DNA from: Wuchereria bancrofti
Taxonomy: Eukaryota > Nematoda > Chromadorea > Rhabditida > Onchocercidae
Direction of reading: 5' to 3'
Assembly: GCA_005281725.1 (NCBI GenBank)
Contig: SSBO01000009.1
Location: 768,585-832,584, forward strand
Length of the DNA stretch: 64,000 nt
Shown here: positions 1 to 13,700 of the stretch, in pieces
How the letters are laid out: the number at the start of each line of letters is the position of its first letter
Position numbering within the stretch: position 1 is the first letter of the stretch
Program-made: the position numbers and the translations under genes
The notes under the pieces: generated by a model
What the model was told of the DNA's origin: nothing
The model's input: the letters and a program-made list of their open reading frames with translations, nothing else
Databases searched by the model: none

Positions 1-1721
1 GATATTTTTGCAATTAAATTCATCCCCTTCTACTAATAACCATTTAATTATTTTTAAATTTAACTGTTTCAGTTAAATTTATTTCTAAGAGATTTATCAT
101 TGGATTAATTTGATGCAAATCTATCATCGTTGTATTTTAATTATTCAAATATACTTGGAATTAAACAAATATCATTGGATTAATTTATAAATTGTAATTT
201 AAAATATTTCATTTCATCTTTCAAATTTGCAAAATTCAAATATTTTTAGAAACCATAAAAAAAATCTGTAAGATTGAAGAGTCACAAACTTATCATTTTA
301 ACTGAGTAAAGAGAATATTACATCATTTATCTGATTTCTTCTATGTTAATTTAAATTTTGAAATTGTTATGCTTTTTTTTTCTAAGCATAAATTTCATTA
401 AATTTTCTGTGCTTTTCTTTTACTTTATTTTTCATCTAGGCAGTACAATTTATGAAATTTTATAATTTCCGACAAATTTTGATAATTTATTGTAAAAGCT
501 TTTTTATCTCAGTAATAAATCAAAACATTTAAATATTTCTCTATTTTATAAATTACTATTAAATCTTTGTTTTTTTTTTTTGAAAAAAGAGAAGAAATCA
601 TCATAAGATTCAAATAGCAACTTTAATTGTTTTAGCCTTTTCATTTCACTTAAAAAAATGTATTGCACAGATGCATTTTGATTAAAAATTAAAATCAAAA
701 ATACTTTTTACCTTAAATGTTATATTGATTTTACAAATTTAATTATTGTATTTATAATTACTCTCATTGTTTTTCATCATTTTAGAAATTTCATTTAGCT
801 GTTTGAAATTTAACATATTATCGTTATCACTACGTATTCACAATCTTTTTTTTTTTGATATAAAATTATAATTTTTTCATTAGTAAAAATTTTTGTGACA
901 ATTTTCTTTTTCATTCAAATTAAACAGTTATTGTCACATTGTTATAAAAATTTTAAAATTATATCACTTTTTTTTTTTTTGTTAAGGAATTCACTTAGGC
1001 ACCTATTAGTGACCTATTTTGATGACATTATATGGATGACACATACACACACATACACACACATACACACACACATACACATAAACACATACAAATTTTG
1101 AAAATATTTATTTTCGTACATTGATGATAGATAACAGTTAAAATATGCGAGCTAAATTGAAAAACGAAATATTTATGAAAATTAAAAATTAAAATAGAAA
1201 TATTAATATTGTAAAAAAAAAAAACTTCTAACAATAACTTACGGATTTTTACCGGATTATATAAAAATTTAAAATTTATTTATCTTATTTATATTTGTAT
1301 ATATATTATATATATTTATTTTATAAAATTCATTTATATTTTATTTATTATTCATAAATTTAAAATTTATTTATCTACAAGAAATGATAGATGCTATTCT
1401 AAGTATTCTAAGATACAAAAATTTGTGCAACACTAATATTTTGTCTGATAATATGTTGATAATAATTTTTGCTAGCATTTTTTTTTCATTAGCAAAATTA
1501 ATGTTTCACTTTTTAACACGAACAGTTATCATTTACAATCATTAATAGCTAAAACTAAAAAAAAAGTTGTAAATATTAATCCAATTTTGATTAATATGCA
1601 AAATTGATTTAAATGCTGAAATTTCAAAATTTAAATTTGTGTTTTCAAACGGATAACGTTATGAATTTGATAATTTTTTTTTTTTTGCTAGAAGTATTTT
1701 AGAAATCTGTAATTCGAGCAT
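1..1721. other. AT-rich upstream region, no gene seen
   Basis: Very AT-rich sequence with many poly-T and poly-A runs. Only short spurious reading frames are present. It holds the CA microsatellite listed separately. The last 50 bases contain two TAG acceptor-like sites (ending near 1690 and 1702) that could serve for a 5' UTR intron or spliced-leader addition just ahead of the first exon of the giant gene. No other support for a gene was found. Confidence 0.6.
1039..1092. repeat. (CA)n microsatellite
   Basis: An imperfect run of ACACAC/ATACAC units. It produces spurious histidine/threonine and cysteine/valine frames on the two strands. Confidence 0.9.
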
Positions 1722-1797
1722 ATGAAGAAGGCTTTGCTAGCCCAAGTGGCTTTTGTTATTCTTTATTGTACTACCATTGTTGTGGCTATTGAAAAAA
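1722..1797 (+). other. Signal-peptide exon of the mlt-11-like gene
   Basis: Encodes 25 residues: a Lys-Lys start, a hydrophobic core (ALLAQVAFVILYCTTIVV) and a likely cleavage after VVA, before Ile-Glu-Lys. The donor is AAAAAA|GTAAG, phase 1. This targets the whole mosaic to the secretory pathway. Confidence 0.85.
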
Positions 1798-4700
1798 GTA
1801 AGATTAAATTAGTTTAATTTAAATTTCAATCAATAAATCTAACAATTTTGAAAGAAATAATGGAATGGATTTTAGCTTTTACATAAACATATAATTAATA
1901 AATAAGAAGTTTGATCATTTAAAAAAAAAAAGTAATAAAAATTGATTTAGCTTTTTTTATGATAATAAAGAAAAAATTTCAACCTAAAATATTCATTTGA
2001 TAGATCTTATATCATTTTGATTATTAATTTGATATGTTTAGAAAATTTTGATTATTGATAAAAAAAAGAATGCCGAAATTATGTTTCAGTATTATTTGAT
2101 AAAATTATCTAGATGAAATCAATGATTACTTTATTATCATTGAATAATTATTATTACTTAAAGATAAATGTTTATTAGTAAGTAATAAGTAATTAATTTA
2201 GATATTTAGATTAATAAGTAATTAATTTAGATGATGTAAATGTGTGCAAGCGACAACCTTTTCGAGGTCGATGTCCTTCAGTAGGCGGAAAAGGCCCAGC
2301 ACGTTCGCAGTTTGTATTACGTTATTATCTCAGGGATAACGAATGTGTCTCCTATCCTTTCGGTAATTATTACTTTTAATACTGTGAGTAGAAATTATAG
2401 AGTTAAGTAAATAACACTTGGCTCATTATTGTGTGATGAAGTTATAGAGTTAAATAAACAACACTTGGCTCTTTATCACCCAATGAAATTATAGAGTTAA
2501 ATAAACAACACTTGGCTCTTTATCACCCAATGAAATTATAGAGTTAAATAAACAACACTTGGCTCTTTATCACCCAATGAAATTATAGAGTTAAATAAAC
2601 AACACTTGGCTCTTTATCACCCAATGAAATTATAGAGTTAAATAAACAACACTTGGCTCTTTATCACCCAATGAAATTATAGAGTTAAATAAACAACACT
2701 TGGCTCTTTATCACCCAATGAAATTATAGAGTTGAATAAGTAACACTTGGCTCATTATCATCTAATGAAGTTATACAGTTAAATAATTGACACTTGGCTC
2801 TTTATTGTATAACGAAATTATAGAGTTAAATAAGTAGCACCTGGCTCTTTATCATTTAATAAAATTATAGGATTAAACAAATAACTCTTAGCCTTTTATC
2901 ATCCAGTGAAATTATAAAATTAATTAAGTAATTCTTAGCTTTTTATAATCGAATAATTTATAAATAAGGTTAAATTTTTTGTTAAAAACAAAAAAAAAGT
3001 AAATTTATTCAAATATTTTTAATTTCTTGCAGCAAAAAAGATTGTAAAAAGGTGTTTGAAAATTATCCTTTGAATTGTTAAAAAAAAAAGATAAAGATCA
3101 AGAATTATTATTGTTTTTTTTATTACTTTTATTTTAGTAATATTGGAAAATTTTTTTTTTTTTTTAAATTTCAGGACACTGTGCAAATGATGAAAATGAA
3201 CCAGTATTGTATAGATATAAGGAAGAATGTGAAAAAGCTTGTCTAAATAAATGGGATACTAATGATACTACAATTCAAAGTACAACAATTCAAAATGATA
3301 ATGAAATGGAGAAATCAGAAAATTCATCAATAAGCAGTGGAATTACTGATAATGATAATGATAGTGATAGTGATATCAATGTGCAGATCAGTACTACATT
3401 ATCATCATCATCATTTCCAATAATTGATAATAATAATGATAATAATGATACAACAATATCACCACAACAAGCTGCACCTGCTGCTCAAAAAAAAAGTGCA
3501 TCTCACAAATTACTTACTGGTATGTAATTTAGTGTTAAATGAATTCTTGTTTCAAGTAATATAATATTACTAATCCTAGTAATAAGTAATATAGTAATAG
3601 TAAAATTAAGTAATAATATAATCCTAGTAATAAGTAATGTAATAATAATAAAATCAGGTAATAATATAATCCTAGTAATAAGTAATATAAAAAAATTTAA
3701 GCCCAAGTAATATAATACAAAAAGTAATATAGTAATAGTAATAAGTAATATAATATTACTATTCCTAGTAATAAGTAATAAAATAATTATAAAATTAAGC
3801 AATAATAATTAAATCCTAGTAATAAGTAATATAGTAATAAAATTAAGTAATAATAATTAAATCCTAGTAATAAGTAATATAAAAAAATTATCCCTTTTAA
3901 TAAGTAATATAATATTACTAATCCCAGTAATAAGTAATATAATAATAATAAAATTAAGTAATAATATAATCCTAGTAATAAGTAATATAAAAAAATTAAT
4001 TCCAAGTAGTATAACATAATAAGTAATATAATATTACTATTTCTAGTAATAAGTAATAAAGTAATTACAAAATTAAATAATAATAATATAATTCTAGTAA
4101 TAACTAATAAAAAATCTTATTCATAATTACCTGTTAAATTGAAATAATTTTGTTTTTGTTCTAATTTAATAATTAAAATTACATTTGAAGAATGTGAAAA
4201 ACGTCGACAAGCAAGCGAATCAAATCTTATCAAAAGTGATTTTATTCCAATTTGCGCCACCGATGGTTCTTTTCGGCCATTGCAATGTGAAACTCAACGT
4301 GAAAATTGTTTTTGTGTGGATCATAATGGTATTAAAATACCAAATTCAGATTCTAATAGTACCAAAAAACCGGACTGTAAACGTTTGTTTTTTTCTTTTT
4401 CTTTTTTTTTATTCCGACAAATAATTCATTTCTAATTTTACAAAATCTCTTCGTCTATCTATCGCTTTTCACTTTTATTACTTATTTAATTCATTTAAAT
4501 CAATATTTTCATTCAATTGCTTTAATTAAAAGTAAAATTTAAACATGTAATAATTGTAGGAATAATAAAAGCGCAAAAGTCATTAGTCTATGAATGTTTA
4601 TCACCAATGGATTCTGGACCATGTAATACAGCAATTATAAGATGGTATTATGATACTCGAGAACGACAATGCACTAAATTTCAATATTCCGGTAAGAAAT

Positions 4701-7700
4701 TTACATTTTGTTTTCTTTTTATCCATTTGCAAATTGTAAACATTAAATTTAGGTTAAACATTAATTATTTGAATGCTAATTTAACAATTCAAATTATCAA
4801 TTTTTTCATAAAATGGCTTATTTTCAAACATTTCCTTCCATTCACTAATATTGCAAATCTTAACATAAAACTGATAATTCATCTTAATTCTAAATAAAAA
4901 TAACTATAAAATCAAATAGATAAGTTAATTTTTCATCCTAAATATAAAAGATAACTGTAAAATGGAATATAATTCATCTTAATTTTAATTAAAAAATAGC
5001 CATAAAATCGAATAGATAAGTTAATTTTTTTCAAAGTTTAATTGAATTTTTTAAAATTTTTCAAAAAGAAATTTAAAACATTACTAATTAATTAGGTTGC
5101 GGTGGTAACGGTAACAATTATCCAACCAAAGAAGCATGCAAAAAACAATGTAAATCAACAAACAATGAACCAAAATGTAAAAATGGCTTCCAACCATTAC
5201 GAAATGAAAATGGTCAATTGGTCAACTGTAGCGAAAATACCTGTCCAAATGGCTATTTATGTTCGATTGCACATCTTGGATCAGTTTGTTGTCCAGTTAA
5301 TGCATCTATCAGTAAGTTTTGATGTCAAACAAACAAACAAAAAAAAGGTCATTTATTGTAAACTTTTAAATATTAAATTATTATTTAAGCTTTGAATATT
5401 AAATTTAGTAAACTACTATTTACTATGATATTAAATAAAATATTATTCAAATTAATATTAATGTATGATAGAATAGATGAAAATATTAATTTGTATTAAT
5501 TGCTCAATTTTTCTTTTTTTAAATATTAATTTCTATTAATTACTCAATTTTTTTCTTTTTGCAGCTTTTTTTATTAAGAAAAGAAATATTTTATTCATAT
5601 GTAAAATAGTGTTTTTGTTTTTTTTTTGTTTTAGAATTTTAGAAATGTATATTGTATATTATATTGAAATATTAAATAATAATTATTTATTGTCATTTAA
5701 AAATAACAATTCCAGTGGACATTTTTAGGTGGTACATCTGATATTTGTCAACTACCAAAGGAACGTGGTCCTTGTGATCAGTATGAACTTAGATTTTATT
5801 ATAACAGTCGTCTTGGTGAATGCAAATATTTCTTTTTTGGTGGTTGTGATGGCAATGCAAATAATTTTGAACGTGTGGAAGAATGTGAACGTGTTTGTCG
5901 ACAACGTTTGTTTGTTTATTTGTTTTCAATTTAATTTAAAATATTATTATTATCATCATCATATCATCTTTATCATTCTTTTCTTTTTTTCTTTATGAAA
6001 TTATTTATAATTTAATTTTAATATCTTATTATCATTATTATTATTATCATCCCATCATCTTTATCATTTTTTTAAATGAAATTATTTGTTAATTTTTTTA
6101 TTAAATTAAAGAAAAACAAAAACAATGAAAACAAATAATTTTTTTATTCGGATAATGAATTAATAAAATTTTTAGGTGTAAAAATTACTACAACATCGAT
6201 TATATCAGCACCTCAGCTAATAACATCTGGACCACAAATGCGAAAACTTAACAAAGAATTTGGAACAAAAAATATTAAAAAAACTAGCGAAGAAAAAGAA
6301 TTAGTAGAATTGAGCAATAATGATGGTTCAGTTAACATAAATATTTCAAATGATATCAAAAATATCAATGATAATAGTGCTACTACTAATAATAATAATA
6401 ATGAAGCTAACTTAGAAATTGGATCGTCAACAACTAGAATTCATGGTGATTCAATGATAAATAAAAATTTATCTGTAAAAAGTAGCATTAATCAAAATGA
6501 ATCACATCAATTGCAAAAAATTGATCAAAATATGGAAAAGAAAAACAAACAAAAAGGAGCAAAATTATCATTGGATAGCAATCGTACTGATAAAATCACT
6601 AATTTTACAACTGTTAAATCTAAGAATACAATTGCAACAGTTGACAATTCGGAAAAGTTTACTGCATCAAATAGAAATGAGCAAAATTTTGCAAGTGAAT
6701 CAGTTGCAGTTACTACTGGTCAACAATTGTCGAACAGGTTTACTTCATTTTCTCATCTTTTTCTTTTCTATTCTATTCTATTCTAGTATTTACAGGTGAT
6801 ACAATTTATGAAATTTATTCTTTTTGATTTATCCTATTCTATTCTATTCTAGTATTTGTCTAACAGATGTACTTTCTCATCCTTTTTCTATTCTATTCCG
6901 TTCTATTCTAGCATTTACAACGAAAATTGTGGAATTTATTTTTTGATCTGTCCTATTCTATTCTAGGATTTGTCTAACAGGTTTACTTTACTTTCTCATC
7001 CTTTTTCTATTCTATTCTATTCTATTCCGTTCTATTCTAGCACTTACAAGGAAATCATAGAATTTTTTGTTAATTTGTCCTACTCTATTCTAATATTTGT
7101 CTAACAGGTTTACTTTCTCATCTTTTTTTTCTATTCTATTCTAGTATTTACAAGGTGATATACTTTATGAGATTTATTCTTTTTGATTTGTCCTATTCTA
7201 TTCTAGTATTTGTCGAATACGCGTTTACTTTACTTTCTCATCTTTTTTCTATTCTATTCCGTTCTATTCTAGCATTTACAAAGGAAATTAATTTAATTTA
7301 TATTTTTATCTGTCCTATTCTATTCTAGTATTTGTCTAACAGGTTTACTTTCTCATCTTTTTTCTATTCTCTTTATTCTATTCCGTTCCATTCTAGCACT
7401 TACAAGGAAACTATAGAATTTTTTTTTGTTCTGTCCTATTCTATTCTAGTATTTGTCTAATAGGTTTACTTTACTTTCTCATCCTTTTTCTATTCTATTC
7501 TATTCTAGCATTAAAAGATTACTATTTTTTTTTACAGTGAAGAACGGATGGAAATAATCACAGCAACAAGAAAAACAACAGAAGAAAATTTATTAGATAC
7601 ATTCATTTCAACATCATCCATTTCTTCAATTGCTTTATCTTCTGGTACTACCACAACTTTACAATCCATTTTACCAACAATTGAATCAATAATACCAGAA

Positions 7701-10700
7701 TCAACTGCAAGTAAGTTGCTATTTTTAATGTTAAATTAAATTTATGGAAAAATTTGTGAAAATCATTAATTTCAAGAATAGTTCCTTTTTTTTCTCGAAA
7801 AAAAAGAAATTATATTAAAGATGAAAAATATTATAATTAATTATTTAAAGATATCGACAATCCATGCTTTCAAAAATTTGATCGAGGTACATGCACTGGA
7901 CAATTCATTCGATGGTATTGGGATTTTGAAAAAAGCACTTGTCAAGTATTTACTTATTCTGGTTGTAATGGAAATGGCAATAATTTTCGTAGCCGAGAAG
8001 ATTGCTTTGCTGCATGTCATCAACCTCGTAATTTTTGTTTGTTTATTGTTTGTTTGTTTATTTTGATTCTTTTTTTTTAAATGTAATTATAGAAGATATT
8101 TCTATCGTTATTTACATTTTCATTATTATTTATAGCACAACCAATACCAAATGTGGATAATATCTGTGAGCATAGCATTCATCCAGGTGATTGCACAGGT
8201 GTCTTCCAAAGGTTTGCATTCGATTCGACAATTAATGATTGTCGATCATTTACATATACTGGTTGTGGCGGTAATGGCAATAATTTTGGAAGTTCATTAG
8301 AGTGTCGCAACAGATGTGTCATACAAAGTTTGTGCTATAGAATTTTTTATTTTATTTTTGATAACAAAAAAAAAAGAAAAATAATAATAGTAAGAGATGT
8401 AATAACAACATTTTAAAACATTTTAATATCAAGCTAAGAAGGCTTCGTCCATTTCATAATAATTTATTCAAGTGTTGACAAAAAATTGTCATCATTTGAC
8501 AGATTCCAAATGTTTTATAATGTCACATTGACAGATGTTATTCAGATCAGATTAAATCAAATCAGATCAATCGTTTCAGTCAGCAAATGGTTTTAATTAT
8601 TTTTAGAGCCAACGCTCTCAACTGATGTATGCCAACATCCAATTGAAGTAGGTGAATGTTCTGGTGTTTTCCCGCGATTTGCATATGATCTGGTAGCTAA
8701 TGAATGTCGACCATTTACATACGGTGGTTGTGGCGGTAATGGTAATAATTTTGGATCATTGATTGAATGCAAAACAAAATGTGTTCAAGGTTAGATCATT
8801 TCATTTTGCCATGCAATAATATGATAGGAAAATATTTGTCATACTTAATTATTGCTATTTAATTAATATTTAATTATATCACCAACAATTATAGGATCAG
8901 ATGAATCAGTACAATGTCCCACAATAGATGTGTCATTATGCGTTGAGCCATGTGTTTTATTTACAAATCGTCAAGGTTGTCATGAGTGCAAATGTCCTAT
9001 TGCGCATACTGAAATTGATAATGAACCAATTGAACAACCACCTGTGATCACTTCCACTGCATTATCTGATACAACATCCGATGAATTGAAATCACTTGAA
9101 ACTGAACAATTTATTGGTGATTCATTGATAGCTTTTTTTTTTTCTCTCTCATTTAATTCTATCAAATATTATTAACAAATGATGCATTATAGCATTAAAA
9201 GATTCAAACTTTTTTTTTTTTTAGAAAATTAATCAAAATTTTTTCAACAAAAATTTACTTAATGATAAGCTTTAGAAAATAAAATGGAAAAGACACGTGG
9301 ACCTATGTCTCATTCCAGAAGAACTTCACAAATAAACTCTGTAACTGAATTAGGTGAAAAATGCACACAACCTATGGTATGTTATTGTATTAAAAATGAT
9401 TTTTAAAATCTTAAAATTCTAACTGTTAAAATTATTATTTTTTAACTTTTGTCAAAAATTCACTTAATAATGATATGATAAGAAGAGTGATAAAATATTG
9501 AACTAACTTAGAGAATTTAAAATGATGAATATTTATATTTAATGATTATTTATTAGGATGCTGGACCATGCAAAAATTTTATTGAACGTTGGTTTTTCAA
9601 TATTAATACAAGTTTATGCCAATCATTTCAATATGGCGGTTGCGCTGGTAATCGAAATCATTTCTTCTCAAAACATGAATGTGAGATACATTGCGCTCGA
9701 TTTTTCAGTAAGTTCTTCTGTTAATATATTAATAAAAAATTTTTTTGTTAATAATGCATGGCAATTTACTAAATTATTTTAAATGCACTCAATTGCACAT
9801 TGAAATCACTTTTTATTATTACATTCATTTTTCTAAAATCATTTTGCGCACAGATGCATTCTAGAAAAGAAGCATGAAAGAAATATATTTGATAAATTAG
9901 AAAGAAAAGGCTTGCTTTATTATTAAAATATATCATTTTAAATTAGTCTAATTTTAATGTTATTCATCACTTCCACTAAAATACACTAAATTAAATTGCA
10001 ATTTATCATTGGAATTACTTTTATATTACATTCATTTTTCCAATGAATTAAAATGAATTAATTCCAATTTCAAAATTAAATTATTACTATTAGAAATTAA
10101 AATGATCATTGACGGAACGCAAAGAAAAAAAAAAATTTGAAATACGTTAAAGCATCTATTTAGATGGACGCACAGGCCGTAGAAGAATAGCAGCTTATGA
10201 AAGTGTCACACATACCTCACAATTTAACACTCTCACCTGGTCGCAATCAACCAAAATACTAAATGAGCATGAAGATATTGTTGAAAATAAACAACAAAAT
10301 ATTTTACATTATTCTTCCTCAAATGTTACACCATCAGTTATCACTAACAATTCATGGAATATAGCAAAAGTAAATTCTCAGGAAAATTTATCTAAATCTA
10401 ATTTGGAAGACGGAAAGCATGCCAAAGTGAAATTGGAAGATAAATTGGAAAATAATGCATCGAATAGGATGATAGCAATTGAAAATATTGCAAAAGATTC
10501 TATAAGAAAGCATCAACAACAACAACTTTCAGGACATAAGGTAGATATTTCGGTAACAAATAGTAATATTCCGGAACAGTCTATCATTCCTGATGATGAT
10601 AAACGGATACCGATGAAAGTTACGAAACAGCATAGCATAAATGACAAGCGAATTGATGATAACTGGAAGCCAATCATTGGTAATACTCAAAATAATTCTA

Positions 10701-13700
10701 CACAAATGATCAATGCCTTAAGATCAAAGATTAGTCAAGTTCAAGAAGATGAAATGAACTCTCAAATAGAATCTACCCATAAAGATAGTTCGTCATCGAT
10801 GATGAACTGGAATAACGATGATTTAACCCGTCAACAGAAGCAAACACAGGTTATGACGGTTCAGGAAAACGATATTTCACAAATTCAGCAACAGAATGAA
10901 TTATCGCAGCAGCAACAACATAATGCGCAAATGTCTCAGCATGAAAAGGTGGAAGATATCACTTCATTAAAATCAGATCTATTCGACAGTCATATTGCGA
11001 AGCAAATGCTTACAGATCTTGCTACAACACAAAATTCGAAACTATCAAACGATGAGCAACTAATAAATTTGTCGCAAGCGGAAATATCTGGAGCACAAAT
11101 AGATCAAACGATGATGATTGATCATGAAAATAAACTTGAAAAAGGGAAGCAAAATATTGCAACTAATGAAGCACTAATTAATAATGATGCATTTGATAAG
11201 TCAGTAAATGATGATTACAGAATTTCCACTGATCAAAATGATGATGGAAGATTGATCTTGGACGAAGTGATAAGATCATCGAAATTTATTTCGCCAAAAT
11301 TTGAAGCTAAGAACGAAATTCATACGCAATTGAACAATGTAAATGATTATTGGATGAAAAGCAAACAACTTACTGATACGATCACTACTAATGATTCTAT
11401 CGTTGGACATGCTAACTCTCAGTCTGTAGTAGGTACTCAAAAAGTAAATGATAAGACTTCAATCGCTTTAGATAAAGGATCAGCGAAACTTAATCGTGAT
11501 TCAATATTACGACACCATGTACGTATTATTAACCAAGGTTCTGCACTAGAATCACCATTATCATCATCATTATCACCACAACCATCATTGTCATCAACAG
11601 CATCACCAATATCATCACTACCACCATCACCACAATCATCATCGTTATCATCATCATCATCGTCATCAATTTCACCACAATCACCACCATCATCAATTAC
11701 ATTATCCTCAACACTGTTATCAACAACTTCATTATCACCACAGCCATCATCGCTAATTCTTTCTGATACTAAAACTCATCTTAGCACATTTCAACAAAAA
11801 TTTCATAGTAGTAAATCGAATAAGAATGAAAGTTTTAATGGTAAGCATATTAACTAATTGATCATTTTGATACTTACTCAAATCCGAAAATTTATCAGAC
11901 TTAATCAGCAAAATAGTGGTATGTTAAAGTAAAATCAAAAATAAACTTTATGTTTTTTTTTTTTAAAAAAAAGTGGAAAAGATGAGTAACTTGAAAAAAA
12001 AAAAAAAACTTTTCACTCAAATTTGCCTTTTCTCATTGGAAAATTTTAAGCAAGCCTTTACTAAACTAATTACTAGCGCATGCTTTTATATTATCAGTAA
12101 GATAAATGAATTTTTTTTGAAATTATCAAATCAAAAATAATATTTTAAACAGTTTTGTGAGAACAACAAAATGAAAGAGATATTATTGATCAAAAATAGT
12201 TACTTTTATTGTGATAATACTGCATGAATTGGGAAAGTATCATCTTATCACAGCACTATCAATGCATGCACAAAGCACATTATCATTTTCAGGTGCACGA
12301 GCACGAGGTACACATCTCAAGCATGCAAATACTGAACAGATGATATCATCAAGTAGTGAAGAATTTTCGCATGATTCTTCTATTTCAATGCACACTAATA
12401 TACCTGAGCATAAGGATCAAAAATTGATTGCATCAAATACTGATAATGAAATGACATTATCAGCAACACTAAATAACATTGATACTATTACAAATAGCAT
12501 TAATGATATTAACGATAATGCTATTAGTATTACTCAAGAACGATCAAATGAGGAATTGGATATGGATTCGAATGATTTTAAAATTATTGATAAAATTGAT
12601 TCTACATCATTCATTCATGATTCCTTAACAAATATTATTCCTATCACAACTGTATCATCTAATTTACCTGTAATGGAAAATATTGCTTCATCATCATTTG
12701 CTATCCTAAATTCTTCAACAACATTCAACAATAATCATTCCATTCTTCTATCCGTTATTACCACCGTTCCGGCATTTATCGATGAAACGCCAACTTTTTC
12801 AAATATGATAACAAAAACAAGTTCAACTCCATCTCAAATGATAATTTCAGAATCAACAACAATTGCTAGCAATAGAATAGAAGGATCATTTGAGTCATCC
12901 ATTTCATTACAACCACAAATTCTTAGTCAACCTATTCCATCTGATAAATCATGGCTTTATGATAGCTTACAATCAATTATAAATTCGCAAATTCTATCGG
13001 AACAACAAGAAGAATTATCAGAAAAGAAGCTATCATTTGGCTCTTTTAATACTTCAGGTGTAGCAACATTTAGCACAACTACTAGCAATAATAATAATAA
13101 TAATAATAGTAATAATAATAGTAATAATAATAATAATAATGATAATAATAGCTTTTCTATAAGAACAACCATAATGAATCCGTCGAGAAAATTATCAATG
13201 CAAGCAAATAATTCATCTATATTATCAATTTCTACTCAAAAATTATCACCAAATATATTCGATACTACAGTTAGCAATGTTGAACAACAAACAAAGAAGC
13301 AATCGAATAAAGAATCTGACGAAGATCATTATTTCAATGTTGATTCATCGATTTTTATGAATGCTAGCAATTTTCAAAATCATTCTCCTATCAAATTATC
13401 GCATAATCGGATTGAAAATAATGGTATCAGTACAATGATCGAACAATTAAACTTTCCTTTAAATGAAACAAAAGAAACGAAAAAGGAAAGAAATGAAGGA
13501 AAAATTGGAACAATGAATTTATCACCATCATCAACAACAAAAAGTGACAATAATATATCAGTAAAGAATGCAACAATAAATTCAGGAAATACTACCATAC
13601 ATCCGTTTGTATCAGCTATTCAGGAATTATCAGAAGAAATAATTGCATCTGCTGCTGAAAAAATTAATTCCAATTCTCAATCTAATATACAATTGAATCA

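Noticed and set aside
3503..4017. Leu/Ile/Tyr-rich minus-strand frames
   Set aside because: Generated by the AT-rich CTAGTAATAAGTAATA array in intron 3.
12957..13172. Poly-leucine minus-strand frame
   Set aside because: Shadow of the Asn-run (AAT repeats) in exon 17 of the mlt-11-like gene.
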